From an uncultured Acidobacteriota bacterium (GTDB lineage: Bacteria > Acidobacteriota > Terriglobia > Terriglobales > Acidobacteriaceae), in contig CAILAZ010000235.1 of assembly GCA_903832295.1 (NCBI GenBank), forward strand, positions 1 to 44,271: DNA of 44,271 bases, in the 5' to 3' direction. The stretch's first letter is position 1. The number at the start of each line of letters is the position of its first letter. This document shows, in pieces, positions 16,373 through 24,158 of the stretch. Below the pieces are notes generated by a model. It saw nothing but the letters and a program-made list of their open reading frames with translations, was not told the DNA's origin and did not search any database. Position numbers and translations under genes: made by a program.

Positions 16373-16546
16373 TCCGTACTCTCCAAAATTTTGGGCAAAT
16401 CCAACATCATGCGGGGCCACCGGAGCGGAATCTGCGCAAGAGGCAGAAACGCACCGGGGCACGTCCCAAGCTGAATCCTAGAGGTATGAAACCAATCAGC
16501 GCCGCGGAGTTTTAAGCCGGGGCTGGATGAGACAGATTCAAGCTTG

Positions 16547-16876
16547 TTAAAGATGGACGAGGAGGGGTGGGGCGCGGGGAATGCGCTGGCAGCACTCGAC
16601 GGAGCGCGGGGCGGAAAGGGGTTCGACTGGACGGCTGCCAACCTGGAGCAGGAGGTGGGAGGCAGCAGGGGCCGGGATGGGCGCGTGCAGTGAGTTTGCC
16701 ACGCGGCAGAGCGAGCAGATATCCCCCGGTTCGGGAGCAACGTCGCGGAAAAGGCTGTGCTGGGTGAGAGCTGCGAACAGCTCCGGAATGCGCTGGATAT
16801 GGATGGCCGGATGCACCAGGAGGTGCAGCAAGAGCAGAAACGCAACTCCGGATTTCCAACACCCCAGACGAGCCAT
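16547..16876 (-). CDS. Small protein with N-terminal signal/membrane segment and CSLC motif
   Basis: A possible 109-residue protein. The N-terminus (MARLGCWKSG then VAFLLLLHLLVHPAIH) looks like a signal peptide or membrane anchor. The rest has a CxxC pair (DICSLCRVA) and a CC pair near residue 95. It lies upstream of the TonB receptor on the same strand. The frame continues open far upstream, antisense to ppk, so openness alone is not evidence. The signal-like start and the use of the gap between genes support it. No good ribosome-binding site is seen and the family is not recognised. Confidence 0.4.
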   Translation of the reverse strand: MARLGCWKSGVAFLLLLHLLVHPAIHIQRIPELFAALTQHSLFRDVAPEPGDICSLCRVANSLHAPIPAPAASHLLLQVGSRPVEPLSAPRSVECCQRIPRAPPLLVHL

Positions 16877-16987
16877 ATGGTAAGTATGCGATGACCGGCA
16901 GGCAAAAGTAAAACGGGGTAAAGGAGAGACCCTGGCGTTGTTCATCATTCTGTAACATCCGGGAATCAGCAGGAGGCAGTACACTGA

Positions 16988-19150
16988 TTGGTCATGCTGC
17001 CACGCTCGCTGCTGAATACGGAGTTTTACCTGAATCGGAGCCTCTCCTGGCTGGCCTTCAATCGCAGGGTGCTGGAGGAGGCCGAGGACGAGAGCAATCC
17101 GCTGCTGGAGCGGGTGAAGTTCCTGGCGATTACGGCCAGCAACCTGGATGAGTTCTTTGAAATAAGGATCGCCGGGCTGCTGCAACACCTGGAAGAGGGA
17201 CAGGTGGATCCGGGTCCGGACGGGCTGACGCCGAGGGACGAGCAGGAGATGGTGGCGGAGGCGACCCACGAATTTGTGCGTCTGCAATACGACTGCTGGA
17301 ATAAGAAGCTGCTCCCTGAGCTGGCCGAGCACCGCATCCGGGTGCACTCGCTGGCGGACCTGAGCGAAGAACAGCGCGAGGTGGTGGACGACTACTGCCG
17401 TAACGAGTTGGACGCACTGCTGACGCCGGTGACGGTCGATCCGGCACACCCGTTCCCGAGGGTGATCCACAAGGCGCTGTGCCAGGCGCTGCTGTTGCGG
17501 CGGAGAAGACGCTCGACAGCCAATTACATGGGTGTGGTGACGGTGCCGCGCTCGCTGCCAAGGCTGGTGCGGCTGCCGGATGCAAAGGGCGATTCGTTTA
17601 TCGCGCTGGCCGACCTGGTGGGACTGCACGCCGGACGGATGTACCGGGGCTATGAGATCCTGAGCGAAGGGGCGTTCCGGATTACGCGCAACAGCAACCT
17701 GTATCTGCAGGAAGAAGAGTCGCGGAGCGTGCTGGAGTCGGTACGAACGGAATTGCACAACCGCCGCAAGGGCGACGCGGTGCGGCTGGAGATTGAGTCT
17801 GACGCGAGCGCCGATATTGTGTCACGGCTGCAGACGGTTTTCGAACTGCAGGACTGGCAGGTGTATCGCACGCCGGGGCCGGTGAACCTGTCGCGCCTGA
17901 TGCATCTGCATAGCGCGGTGAACCGCCCGGATCTGAAGTTCAAACCCTTCCAGCCGAAGGAGTGGTCACTGCCGAAGGGGACGCGCGATATCTGGGGCGC
18001 ACTGCGGCAGCGGGATGTGCTGCTGCACCATCCGTTTGACAGCTACAACAGCGTGGTGTCGTTTATCGAGGCGGCGGCGCAGGACCCGGCAGTGCTCTCG
18101 ATCAAACAGACGCTGTACCGCACGAATGACAACTCGCCGATTGTGGAAGCGCTGGTGCAGGCGGCGGCGATGAAGGAAGTGACGGTAGTGGTGGAGGTGA
18201 AGGCGCGCTTCGACGAAGCCTCCAACATCAAGTGGGCACGCGAACTGGAAGACGCCGGAGTGCAGGTCTTTCACGGGTTGGTGGGACTGAAGACCCACTG
18301 CAAGCTGACGCTGATTGCGCGAAAAGATCCAGATGGGGTGATGCGGCGCTACTGCCACCTGGGGACGGGAAACTACAACCCATCGACGGCGGCATTTTAT
18401 ACGGACTTGAGCCTGCTGACCGCCGAGCCCGAGATGACGATGGCGGTGCACAACGTGTTCAACTTCCTGACCGCTTACTCCGAACAGCCGAACTACAACC
18501 CGCTGCTGGTGGCTCCAGTGGATTTGGCGGAGCGGGTGGCAAACCTGATTGCACGCGAGGCCGACCACGCGCGCGCGGGAAAGCCGGCGCGGATCATTGC
18601 GAAGGTGAATTCGCTGCTGGACAAGAACGTGGTGCAGGAGTTGTACAAGGCTTCGCAGGCGGGCGTGCAGGTGGACCTGATTGTAAGAGGAATCTGCTCG
18701 CTGAACCCGGGGATCCGGGGAATCAGCGACCGGGTGACGGTGCGCAGCATTGTGGGCCGCTTCCTGGAGCACAGCCGCATCTACTACTTCCAGAATGGCG
18801 GCGAAGAGGAGATTTACCTGGGGAGCGCGGACTGGATGCCGCGGAATCTGCATGAGCGGGTGGAGGTGGTCTTTCCGCTGCGCGATGCACTGCTGAAGGA
18901 CAGGGTGCGGCACGAGATATTGGCGGCGTACCTTGCTGACAACGTGAAGGCGCGGTTGCTGCAGCGCGACGGAGAGTACGTCCACGACGGTGCAAAGGGC
19001 AAGGCAGCGCTGTTCAGCTCTCAGGATTTCCTGATTGATTGCGCGGAAGGCAAGCGCGATCTGTCGGCGATTCCGGTGGTGGCGGCCAGACCACCGCGCC
19101 GACGGCCAGCAAAGCCCCGGACAGCCAAGACGCGGGTCAAGGTAACATAA
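16988..19150 (+). CDS. ppk: Polyphosphate kinase 1
   Basis: It makes polyphosphate from ATP, reversibly. The product is 720 residues from a TTG that has AGGAGG 11 bases upstream; an ATG at 16994 is 17 bases from that site. N-domain: FYLNRSLSWLAFNRRVLEEA and ASNLDEFFEIRIAGL. The catalytic part has HHPFDSYNSVVSFIEAAAQD and the phosphohistidine His457 in YCHLGTGNYNP, followed by FYTDLSLLTAE. The second PLD-like half has IVRGICSLNPGI and GSADWMPRNLHERVEV. The last 25 or so residues are an unusual basic, proline-rich tail (RPPRRRPAKPRTAKTR). The sixA gene follows after 4 bases. Confidence 0.96.
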   Translation: MVMLPRSLLNTEFYLNRSLSWLAFNRRVLEEAEDESNPLLERVKFLAITASNLDEFFEIRIAGLLQHLEEGQVDPGPDGLTPRDEQEMVAEATHEFVRLQYDCWNKKLLPELAEHRIRVHSLADLSEEQREVVDDYCRNELDALLTPVTVDPAHPFPRVIHKALCQALLLRRRRRSTANYMGVVTVPRSLPRLVRLPDAKGDSFIALADLVGLHAGRMYRGYEILSEGAFRITRNSNLYLQEEESRSVLESVRTELHNRRKGDAVRLEIESDASADIVSRLQTVFELQDWQVYRTPGPVNLSRLMHLHSAVNRPDLKFKPFQPKEWSLPKGTRDIWGALRQRDVLLHHPFDSYNSVVSFIEAAAQDPAVLSIKQTLYRTNDNSPIVEALVQAAAMKEVTVVVEVKARFDEASNIKWARELEDAGVQVFHGLVGLKTHCKLTLIARKDPDGVMRRYCHLGTGNYNPSTAAFYTDLSLLTAEPEMTMAVHNVFNFLTAYSEQPNYNPLLVAPVDLAERVANLIAREADHARAGKPARIIAKVNSLLDKNVVQELYKASQAGVQVDLIVRGICSLNPGIRGISDRVTVRSIVGRFLEHSRIYYFQNGGEEEIYLGSADWMPRNLHERVEVVFPLRDALLKDRVRHEILAAYLADNVKARLLQRDGEYVHDGAKGKAALFSSQDFLIDCAEGKRDLSAIPVVAARPPRRRPAKPRTAKTRVKVT

Positions 19151-19154
19151 AAGA

Positions 19155-19685
19155 ATGATCGTCTATTTTCTTCGTCACGCAAATGCCGGACAGAAGCGCC
19201 TGAACCCGATTCAGGATGAGAAGCGTCCCCTGGACAAGGAAGGCATTGAGCAGTGCCGGTACGTGGGAAGACTGCTGAATTCGCTGGACACGCACGTGGA
19301 CCTGATTCTCTCCAGCCCGTTGAAGCGGGCGACGCAGACGGCCTCGATGGTGGGGAACGAGATTGCGTACGAGCAGCGGATCGAGCGAACTCCGGCGCTG
19401 GCACCAAGCGCCAACTTCGAGGGCTTCCGGCAGTTGCTGCTGCAGGTAAGAGAACTTGAGGCAGTGATGGTGGTGGGACACAATCCGACGATGAGCAAGT
19501 TTCTGTCACTGCTGGTGACTGGCGGATTGAGCGAGCGGGCAATCGAGATGAAAAAGGGCAGCGTGGCGCGGGTGGAGGTGGGAGCCAAGCGCAGCGTGCT
19601 CAACTGGCTGGTGACTCCCCGGCTGGTAAAGAGCGCCTATACCTCTATGCAGGATAGTTCCCTGCCAAAAACCTCAAAGAAATAA
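19155..19685 (+). CDS. sixA: SixA-type phosphohistidine phosphatase
   Basis: A 176-residue member of the histidine phosphatase superfamily. The catalytic His8 is in FLRHANAG. The second His109 is in VVGHNPTMS, and the phosphate-binding Arg is in LSSPLKRATQT. SixA removes phosphate from histidine residues of phosphorelay proteins. Being directly behind ppk, whose intermediate is a phosphohistidine, it could act on that or on a polyphosphate-related partner (inference). Its last 49 bases overlap the end of the convergent ppx gene. Confidence 0.9.
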   Translation: MIVYFLRHANAGQKRLNPIQDEKRPLDKEGIEQCRYVGRLLNSLDTHVDLILSSPLKRATQTASMVGNEIAYEQRIERTPALAPSANFEGFRQLLLQVRELEAVMVVGHNPTMSKFLSLLVTGGLSERAIEMKKGSVARVEVGAKRSVLNWLVTPRLVKSAYTSMQDSSLPKTSKK

Positions 19686-21151
19686 GCAGATTCCCTTTCC
19701 AACGCCCATAGTTCGAGCTCGGCACCGGTGGGACGGGTGACGAGGGTGAGCCGCACGCTGCGCGGCTCAAGTTTTGCGCGCAGGTTGAGGACGGCTTCGC
19801 GCCGGCCCTGTTCGATGGCGCGTGCAAGACGCAGAAGAATTACCACGCGGGGAAGCAGGAGACGGTCGGTGGGGGAAAGAGCGTTGACCGGCGGACTGGC
19901 GGGGGTGATTTTCGATTTGCCCAGGTAGCGCGCGATGGCGGCAATGAAGCGGCGCTGGGGCAGGCTGAAGCCGAGCAACTCCGAGTGGGCGAGGATATAA
20001 AAAGCGTGGCGGCGCCGCCCGGCACGGCTGATGAACGAACCAACCTCATGCAGCATGGCCGCGGCCTGGAGGAGGTTGGCGTACTCGGGCGGAAGGTGAT
20101 GGACCGGAGCCAGGAGCTTGTAAAGACGCTGGGCGTGCTCGGCGACACGGGTGGAGAAGCGCAGGTCCACGTGGTAGTGGGAGGCGAGATTGAGCACGGA
20201 GTTGTGGCGCTCGCTCTCGAGCTGTTTGCGCAAGCCGATGTCCACATCGTCGGCGGCCATCTGGGCGAGGATTCCGTCGCGTAAACCAAAGGGCAGATAA
20301 CGGAAGCTGGTGAGCTCGAGTTCGGTGAAGAGCTCGGCGAAGACATGGGCACCGGCGATGATGATCTCAGAGCGGCGGGGGCCGATGCCCTTGAGGGCGC
20401 GGCGCTGCTCGACGTTGAGGGTGGAGAGCTTCTTGGTGAGGCGGAGCAATCCGGCGCGGGGGACGCTGGTGGCGTTGCCGGGCTGCCCGGCGGCCCAGAG
20501 TTCGCTGAGGGCGGCCGGGGTTCCGGAGGTGGCGATGGTGAGGTTGATCTTGTGCTCGGTAAGTTCGGCTGCGACGCGGCCCACCTCTTCGCTGATGTAG
20601 CTGCGCATCTGGTCGAGTTCGGTTTCCGTGGGCGGATCGTGCCTGAGGAACTCGCGGGTGAGGCGGACGGCACCGAGGGGGAGGCTGTAGATGCGCTCGA
20701 TTTGCCCCTTGTAGGAGACGATGAGTTCACAGCTTCCGCCACCGAGGTCGATGAGCAGGACGCGGCCAGCCCCGATGCGGGTGTTGGCCATGACGCCAAG
20801 GTGGATGAGGCGGCCCTCTTCCACGCCGCTGATGACTTCGACCTTCCAACCGATGGCGGCCTTGACCCACTGGACGAATGCTCCGCCATTGTTGGCGTCA
20901 CGCAGCGCGCTGGTGGCGACGACGCGGACCTCGGTTGCGCCGTGGGCCTGGGCAGCTTTCTGGAAGCGGCGGAGGACGCGGACAGTCTGCTCCATGGCGG
21001 CGGGATCGAGCGCGCCGTTGCGGAAGACACCTTCGCCAAGGCGGACGACTTCGCGATCCTCATGAAGAACCTGGAGACGCTTGCGCACGATACGCGCGAT
21101 CTTCGAACGTACGGAGTTCGCGCCGATGTCCACGGCAGCCAGTGTTGCCAT
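19637..21151 (-). CDS. ppx: Ppx/GppA family phosphatase (exopolyphosphatase)
   Basis: A 504-residue enzyme with two parts. The actin-like Ppx/GppA domain (about 1-305) has AAVDIGANSVRSKIARI, SGVEEGRLIHLGV and VLLIDLGGGSCELIV with the phosphate-binding glycines. The C-terminal HD-like domain (about 315-500) has LLQAAAMLHEVGSFIS. Members hydrolyse polyphosphate or pppGpp. The ppk and CHAD neighbours favour polyphosphate. Its 3-prime end overlaps sixA by 49 bases in opposite orientation. It lies 4 bases after the CHAD gene and is probably in the same transcript as CHAD and the OlsF-like gene. Confidence 0.93.
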   Translation of the reverse strand: MATLAAVDIGANSVRSKIARIVRKRLQVLHEDREVVRLGEGVFRNGALDPAAMEQTVRVLRRFQKAAQAHGATEVRVVATSALRDANNGGAFVQWVKAAIGWKVEVISGVEEGRLIHLGVMANTRIGAGRVLLIDLGGGSCELIVSYKGQIERIYSLPLGAVRLTREFLRHDPPTETELDQMRSYISEEVGRVAAELTEHKINLTIATSGTPAALSELWAAGQPGNATSVPRAGLLRLTKKLSTLNVEQRRALKGIGPRRSEIIIAGAHVFAELFTELELTSFRYLPFGLRDGILAQMAADDVDIGLRKQLESERHNSVLNLASHYHVDLRFSTRVAEHAQRLYKLLAPVHHLPPEYANLLQAAAMLHEVGSFISRAGRRRHAFYILAHSELLGFSLPQRRFIAAIARYLGKSKITPASPPVNALSPTDRLLLPRVVILLRLARAIEQGRREAVLNLRAKLEPRSVRLTLVTRPTGAELELWALERESAYFFEVFGRELSCIEV

Positions 21152-21155
21152 TCGT

Positions 21156-22004
21156 CTAACCCGCTTTCACAACATGCAATTGAGATCTGCTGCCCGGAGC
21201 GGAGGCAGAAAGCTCGCCCTGCATCCAGCTTCTCACGCCAGCGGCGGTCCGTCGCGCCTGGCGGTATTCCCGTGCGGCGCGGGCGCGGAGAAGCGCGGAG
21301 AGCGGCTCTGCCGGAAGATGGCGCTCTGCAAGCTGCTGAAGTGTCGCCCAGTCATGCCAGCTGCCGATTGCGTCCTGCACCTGTTTCAATTTTCCGGCGA
21401 AAGTCGCCGCCTCAGGGATTGCCTGCAGCGGCTCCAGAGAATAGCGGAGCTGCTTGGTCAAGATGCGGAGCTGGTGGAGCTGGCGGGAATCGCGAGGAAT
21501 CTCCGTGGTCCACTGGAGAAAGTGCTGGCGGGCGTGGGACAGGTACTGGCTCACATGTTCCGCATGGGGAGCGTGGGCGGAAGCGCGCTCCGCAGAGCTC
21601 GGGAGCTTGCTTGCAAGCCGGGGTGCGGCACTGGAGATTGTGCCCTGCAGCGATGCAAGATGGCGCTTTCTGCTGGACTCCAGAGATTTGCGAAGCTGAA
21701 GGGCCTGGCGTTGCAGGCTTGGGGAGGAGCCCGGCGGCAGGACGGTCTTGAGCAGGCCAAGGTGGACGTCGATGTCTCGAACCTTGCCGGCTTTCTTGCG
21801 AAGGCGCTTCAGGGAGCCGGAGAGCTTCGCTGGACACTTGCCGAGCTGAACCTCGAGACGGCGAACGGTGGTGCGCAGACCATGGACGTCTTCCTTGCGA
21901 TGACGCACGGGAAAGCGCTGCAGCAAGGTCAAGAGCCGAAGGGTAAGGGCGGCTGTATCCGTCCGAATTGTGGGTCGATTGGCCACGGCGAAACGATACG
22001 ACAT
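21156..22004 (-). CDS. CHAD domain protein (polyphosphate-binding)
   Basis: I call 282 residues from the ATG at 22004; a TTG at 22022 is in frame. The CHAD helical fold is visible as two basic repeats. The first is DVHGLRTTVRRLEVQL with RLRKKAGKVRDIDVHLGLL. The second is QLHQLRILTKQLRYSLEPL with KLKQVQDAIGSWHDWATLQQL. The conserved histidines and the Arg/Lys-rich faces are those known to bind polyphosphate in CHAD proteins. Its place between ppx and a lipid acyltransferase, facing ppk, fits a polyphosphate-linked role. Confidence 0.92.
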   Translation of the reverse strand: MSYRFAVANRPTIRTDTAALTLRLLTLLQRFPVRHRKEDVHGLRTTVRRLEVQLGKCPAKLSGSLKRLRKKAGKVRDIDVHLGLLKTVLPPGSSPSLQRQALQLRKSLESSRKRHLASLQGTISSAAPRLASKLPSSAERASAHAPHAEHVSQYLSHARQHFLQWTTEIPRDSRQLHQLRILTKQLRYSLEPLQAIPEAATFAGKLKQVQDAIGSWHDWATLQQLAERHLPAEPLSALLRARAAREYRQARRTAAGVRSWMQGELSASAPGSRSQLHVVKAG

Positions 22005-22034
22005 TCCGCGGAGCGGCGGCAAATTGTACGCCGC

Positions 22035-23855
22035 CTACCGGGCGAGCACTGGCTCCGGCTTGGCTGCGGGCTCTGCATCCTGGACGCCGTGCAGGCGGCG
22101 GAAGTTGGCTGTGCCTTGCTTGCCGAAATAGCGCGCCATCAACTCCGGTTTAGCCTGGCGAAGATCGACCATCAACAGGCCGTCGAGGACGTTGGAGAAC
22201 TTTGCGTCCACGTTGAAACCGAGGAACTTTCCGCCCAGCTTCATGTAGTGGCGAACCAGTACTGGGACACCCTTGCCATCGCTCTCAAACATGCTGACCC
22301 AGTCGGAGATGTCATCGACGGAGAACACGCGGGCGAACATTTCCGGCTCCGTAACATTTTCCGCAGAGGTGCGGGGCGGATGCTTGGGGCGGAGGAGCTT
22401 GAGCAGATCGGCGTCCACAGAGTGAGCGCTCAGATAGCTGGTGAGCACCTCGCGGGAGGCAGGGGAATAATCCGCGCTGATGCTGACAGCTCCGAAGAGC
22501 ATGGGAGTTTCAGGATGGCGGTTGATATAGCTGCCGATTCCCTTCCAGAGGACGAGCAGGGGGGCATACTGCCGCTGGTAGTCCAGATGGATGAAGGAAC
22601 GGCCGAGTTCGAGCGCGGGGCCGACCTTGGCAAAGAACTTGGGCTGGAAGCGGAAGAGAGTGGCGGTGTAGAGGCCACGCAATCCGTAACGGCGAAGTAC
22701 GCTCTGGACGTTGCAGATGCGGTAGGCGCCGGCGATTTCCTGGCGTTCGTCATTCCAGAGAACGAGGTGGATGTAGTAGGCGTCGAAGCGGTCAAGATCG
22801 CGAGCTTTTCCGGTGCCTTCGCCGGAGGCGCGGAAGGTAATCTCACGGAGGCGTCCGATTTCACGGACAATGCGCGGCGCCTGACGGGAGCTGAGCGCAT
22901 AGACCCGCATCTTGCCGGCGCTTTCCAGCAGAGACTCCGCAGGAAGAGACTGCAATTCCCGGAGCAGAACAACCGGGTCTTCCGCCGGAGCTACTGCCTG
23001 ACGGGGCTGCCACTTGGAAGGAAAGAAACGGGCACGGGGCGAGCCGATGCGATCCCGCAAAGAGAGCAGAGAGCTGTTCCAGCGAAGCAGATCGATGGCC
23101 TTGTCATCATCGCGAATCGCCTTGAGGGTATCGCTCTCAACCGGTGCGCCGATCCGTATCTCCATCCGGCGCCCGCGCTTGTTAATGAGTTCGTGCGGGA
23201 GGAAGAGGGTGCGGAGACGCGGGTTGATCATGCCTGCGAGATGAAAGCCGACGCTATTGGTTCCAGAGATGAAGGCCGGAACGCTGCGCGCGCCGGTCAT
23301 GCGCGCAATACGGGCCATGTTGCGATTCCACTGGGGATCGAGCACGCGGTGATGATGGCGGCTCCAGGATGCAACTTCCCCGGCAGGGAAAACAATGAGC
23401 ATGTGCCCCTGCTTCACCCATTCCAGGGCTTCGCGAATGCCTCGGCGATTGGCTTCTTCGTGGCCTTCGCCCATCATGTTGTCCACGAGAATGCAGTGCT
23501 GGGAGAGCTCTTCCATGCAGGCCAGAAGCTGGTTGGCGAGCAGTTTCACGTCCGGACGCAGGCGCAACAGAAGAGCAGCCATCAGGATGCCGTCGAGCAT
23601 TCCAAAGGGATGATTGGAAAAGACAACGGCGGGCCCTTCCGTGGGCACGTGCTTGATATCTGCCTCGCGCACGGTGTATTCCACGTCCATCTCGCGCAGA
23701 ATTCCGTCGAAGACGGTTCCCTCTGTGCGGGTCAAAGCGCTGGCGTAGATGCGGTCAAGGCGGCGTGCCGGGATGAACGGGCGCGCCCAGGGAATCTGCT
23801 TGCCGAGCTTGGCGAACGGAGTTTCAGAATTTTCAGTCATGGCTGCGCGAAACAT
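22035..23855 (-). CDS. OlsF-like bifunctional acyltransferase (PlsC-like + GNAT/OlsB-like)
   Basis: I call 606 residues from the ATG at 23855; alternatives are 23840 and 23948. The N-terminal PlsC-like domain (about 45-280) has FSNHPFGMLDG, FPAGEVASW, RSVPAFISGTNS and a basic segment LINKRGRRMEIRIGAPV. The His-to-Asp spacing is HX5D. The C-terminal half (about 310-580) looks like the GNAT-type N-acyltransferase OlsB (MRVYALSSRQAPRIVREIGR, FDAYYIHLVLWND, then LELGRSFIHLDYQRQYAPLL). OlsF enzymes with this domain order make ornithine lipids in other bacteria. The acceptor here is inferred. It heads the CHAD-ppx transcript and has a Pho-box-like repeat 44 bases before the start. Confidence 0.85.
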   Translation of the reverse strand: MFRAAMTENSETPFAKLGKQIPWARPFIPARRLDRIYASALTRTEGTVFDGILREMDVEYTVREADIKHVPTEGPAVVFSNHPFGMLDGILMAALLLRLRPDVKLLANQLLACMEELSQHCILVDNMMGEGHEEANRRGIREALEWVKQGHMLIVFPAGEVASWSRHHHRVLDPQWNRNMARIARMTGARSVPAFISGTNSVGFHLAGMINPRLRTLFLPHELINKRGRRMEIRIGAPVESDTLKAIRDDDKAIDLLRWNSSLLSLRDRIGSPRARFFPSKWQPRQAVAPAEDPVVLLRELQSLPAESLLESAGKMRVYALSSRQAPRIVREIGRLREITFRASGEGTGKARDLDRFDAYYIHLVLWNDERQEIAGAYRICNVQSVLRRYGLRGLYTATLFRFQPKFFAKVGPALELGRSFIHLDYQRQYAPLLVLWKGIGSYINRHPETPMLFGAVSISADYSPASREVLTSYLSAHSVDADLLKLLRPKHPPRTSAENVTEPEMFARVFSVDDISDWVSMFESDGKGVPVLVRHYMKLGGKFLGFNVDAKFSNVLDGLLMVDLRQAKPELMARYFGKQGTANFRRLHGVQDAEPAAKPEPVLAR

Positions 23856-23899
23856 ATTTACATCTTGCCCGCGGTTGCTTGCTGGGCTATGACACCAGT

Positions 23900-23917
23900 G
23901 TAAATGTTTGGTGAAAG
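23900..23917 (-). promoter_or_regulatory. Pho-box-like direct repeat facing the OlsF-like gene
   Basis: On the minus strand it reads CTTTCAC-CAAA-CATTTAC, with the 7-4-7 layout of a PhoB box (CTGTCAT-N4-CTGTCAC). The first half matches the E. coli half-site at 6 of 7 positions, the second at only 4 of 7. It ends 44 bases before the ATG at 23855. CATAGC 8 bases downstream is a weak -10 candidate. Alone it would be unremarkable; its importance comes from the matching element at 24093. Confidence 0.4.
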
Positions 23918-24092
23918 CAAGGCAGTGGGGCAATGCCCTAGTCACCATCCACTCGCCCCTAGCCCAGCTCCGAGCTAGACCTTAGCCGTAAATGATCCGG
24001 CATGCAAGTGTTCAGATTACGGAAAACCACGTGCGGCTCCCCTGGCGGGAATCTGGAGCCGATGGTGTGTGAAAAAGAGCACATTGCACTAA

Positions 24093-24110
24093 CTTTCATG
24101 CAACTTTCAC
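24093..24110 (+). promoter_or_regulatory. Pho-box-like direct repeat facing the PlcP-like gene
   Basis: The sequence CTTTCAT-GCAA-CTTTCAC has two 7-base direct repeats with an 11-base period. Each differs from the E. coli PhoB half-site (CTGTCAT/C) only by T in place of G at position 3. AACTTTCA itself is exactly repeated at 24091 and 24102. It ends 48 bases before the ATG at 24159. No clear -10 is visible downstream. Confidence 0.5.
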
Positions 24111-24158
24111 AGTTGGTTTACCGCCGATTCACCGCGCCCGATCAAGATAGATAGCGTT

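Larger units (their letters stand above)
23856..24158. other. Divergent intergenic region between the OlsF-like and PlcP-like genes
   Basis: This 303-base stretch holds no convincing gene. It contains two Pho-box-like repeats (listed separately), an inverted repeat cggctcc/ggagccg with a 14-nt loop at 24034-24061, and a near-CRP sequence TGTGA-AAAAGA-GCACA at 24068-24083 (9 of 10 core bases). One CRP match of that quality is expected by chance in a window of this size, so it carries little weight alone. Confidence 0.6.

Noticed and set aside
16468..16545. Distant inverted repeat AAGCTGAATC / GATTCAAGCTT upstream of the TonB receptor
   Set aside because: Arms are 57 bases apart with a bulge; probably chance.
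16939..16956. Third Pho-box-like repeat (TGTTCAT-CATT-CTGTAAC) before ppk
   Set aside because: Only 4 of 7 and 6 of 7 matches to the half-sites; too weak to list, though its place before ppk makes it worth including in a motif scan.
16547..17758. 403-residue minus-strand frame across the start of ppk
   Set aside because: Most of it is antisense to ppk, whose protein is certain. Only the last 109 codons, outside ppk, have a plausible start and signal-like sequence.
21081..23903. 940-residue plus-strand frame
   Set aside because: Opposite to ppx, CHAD and the OlsF-like gene, all of which have clear family motifs; a long shadow due to high G+C.
24068..24083. CRP-like site TGTGA-AAAAGA-GCACA before the PlcP-like gene
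   Set aside because: 9 of 10 core bases; about one such match is expected by chance in 44 kb, so no claim is made.
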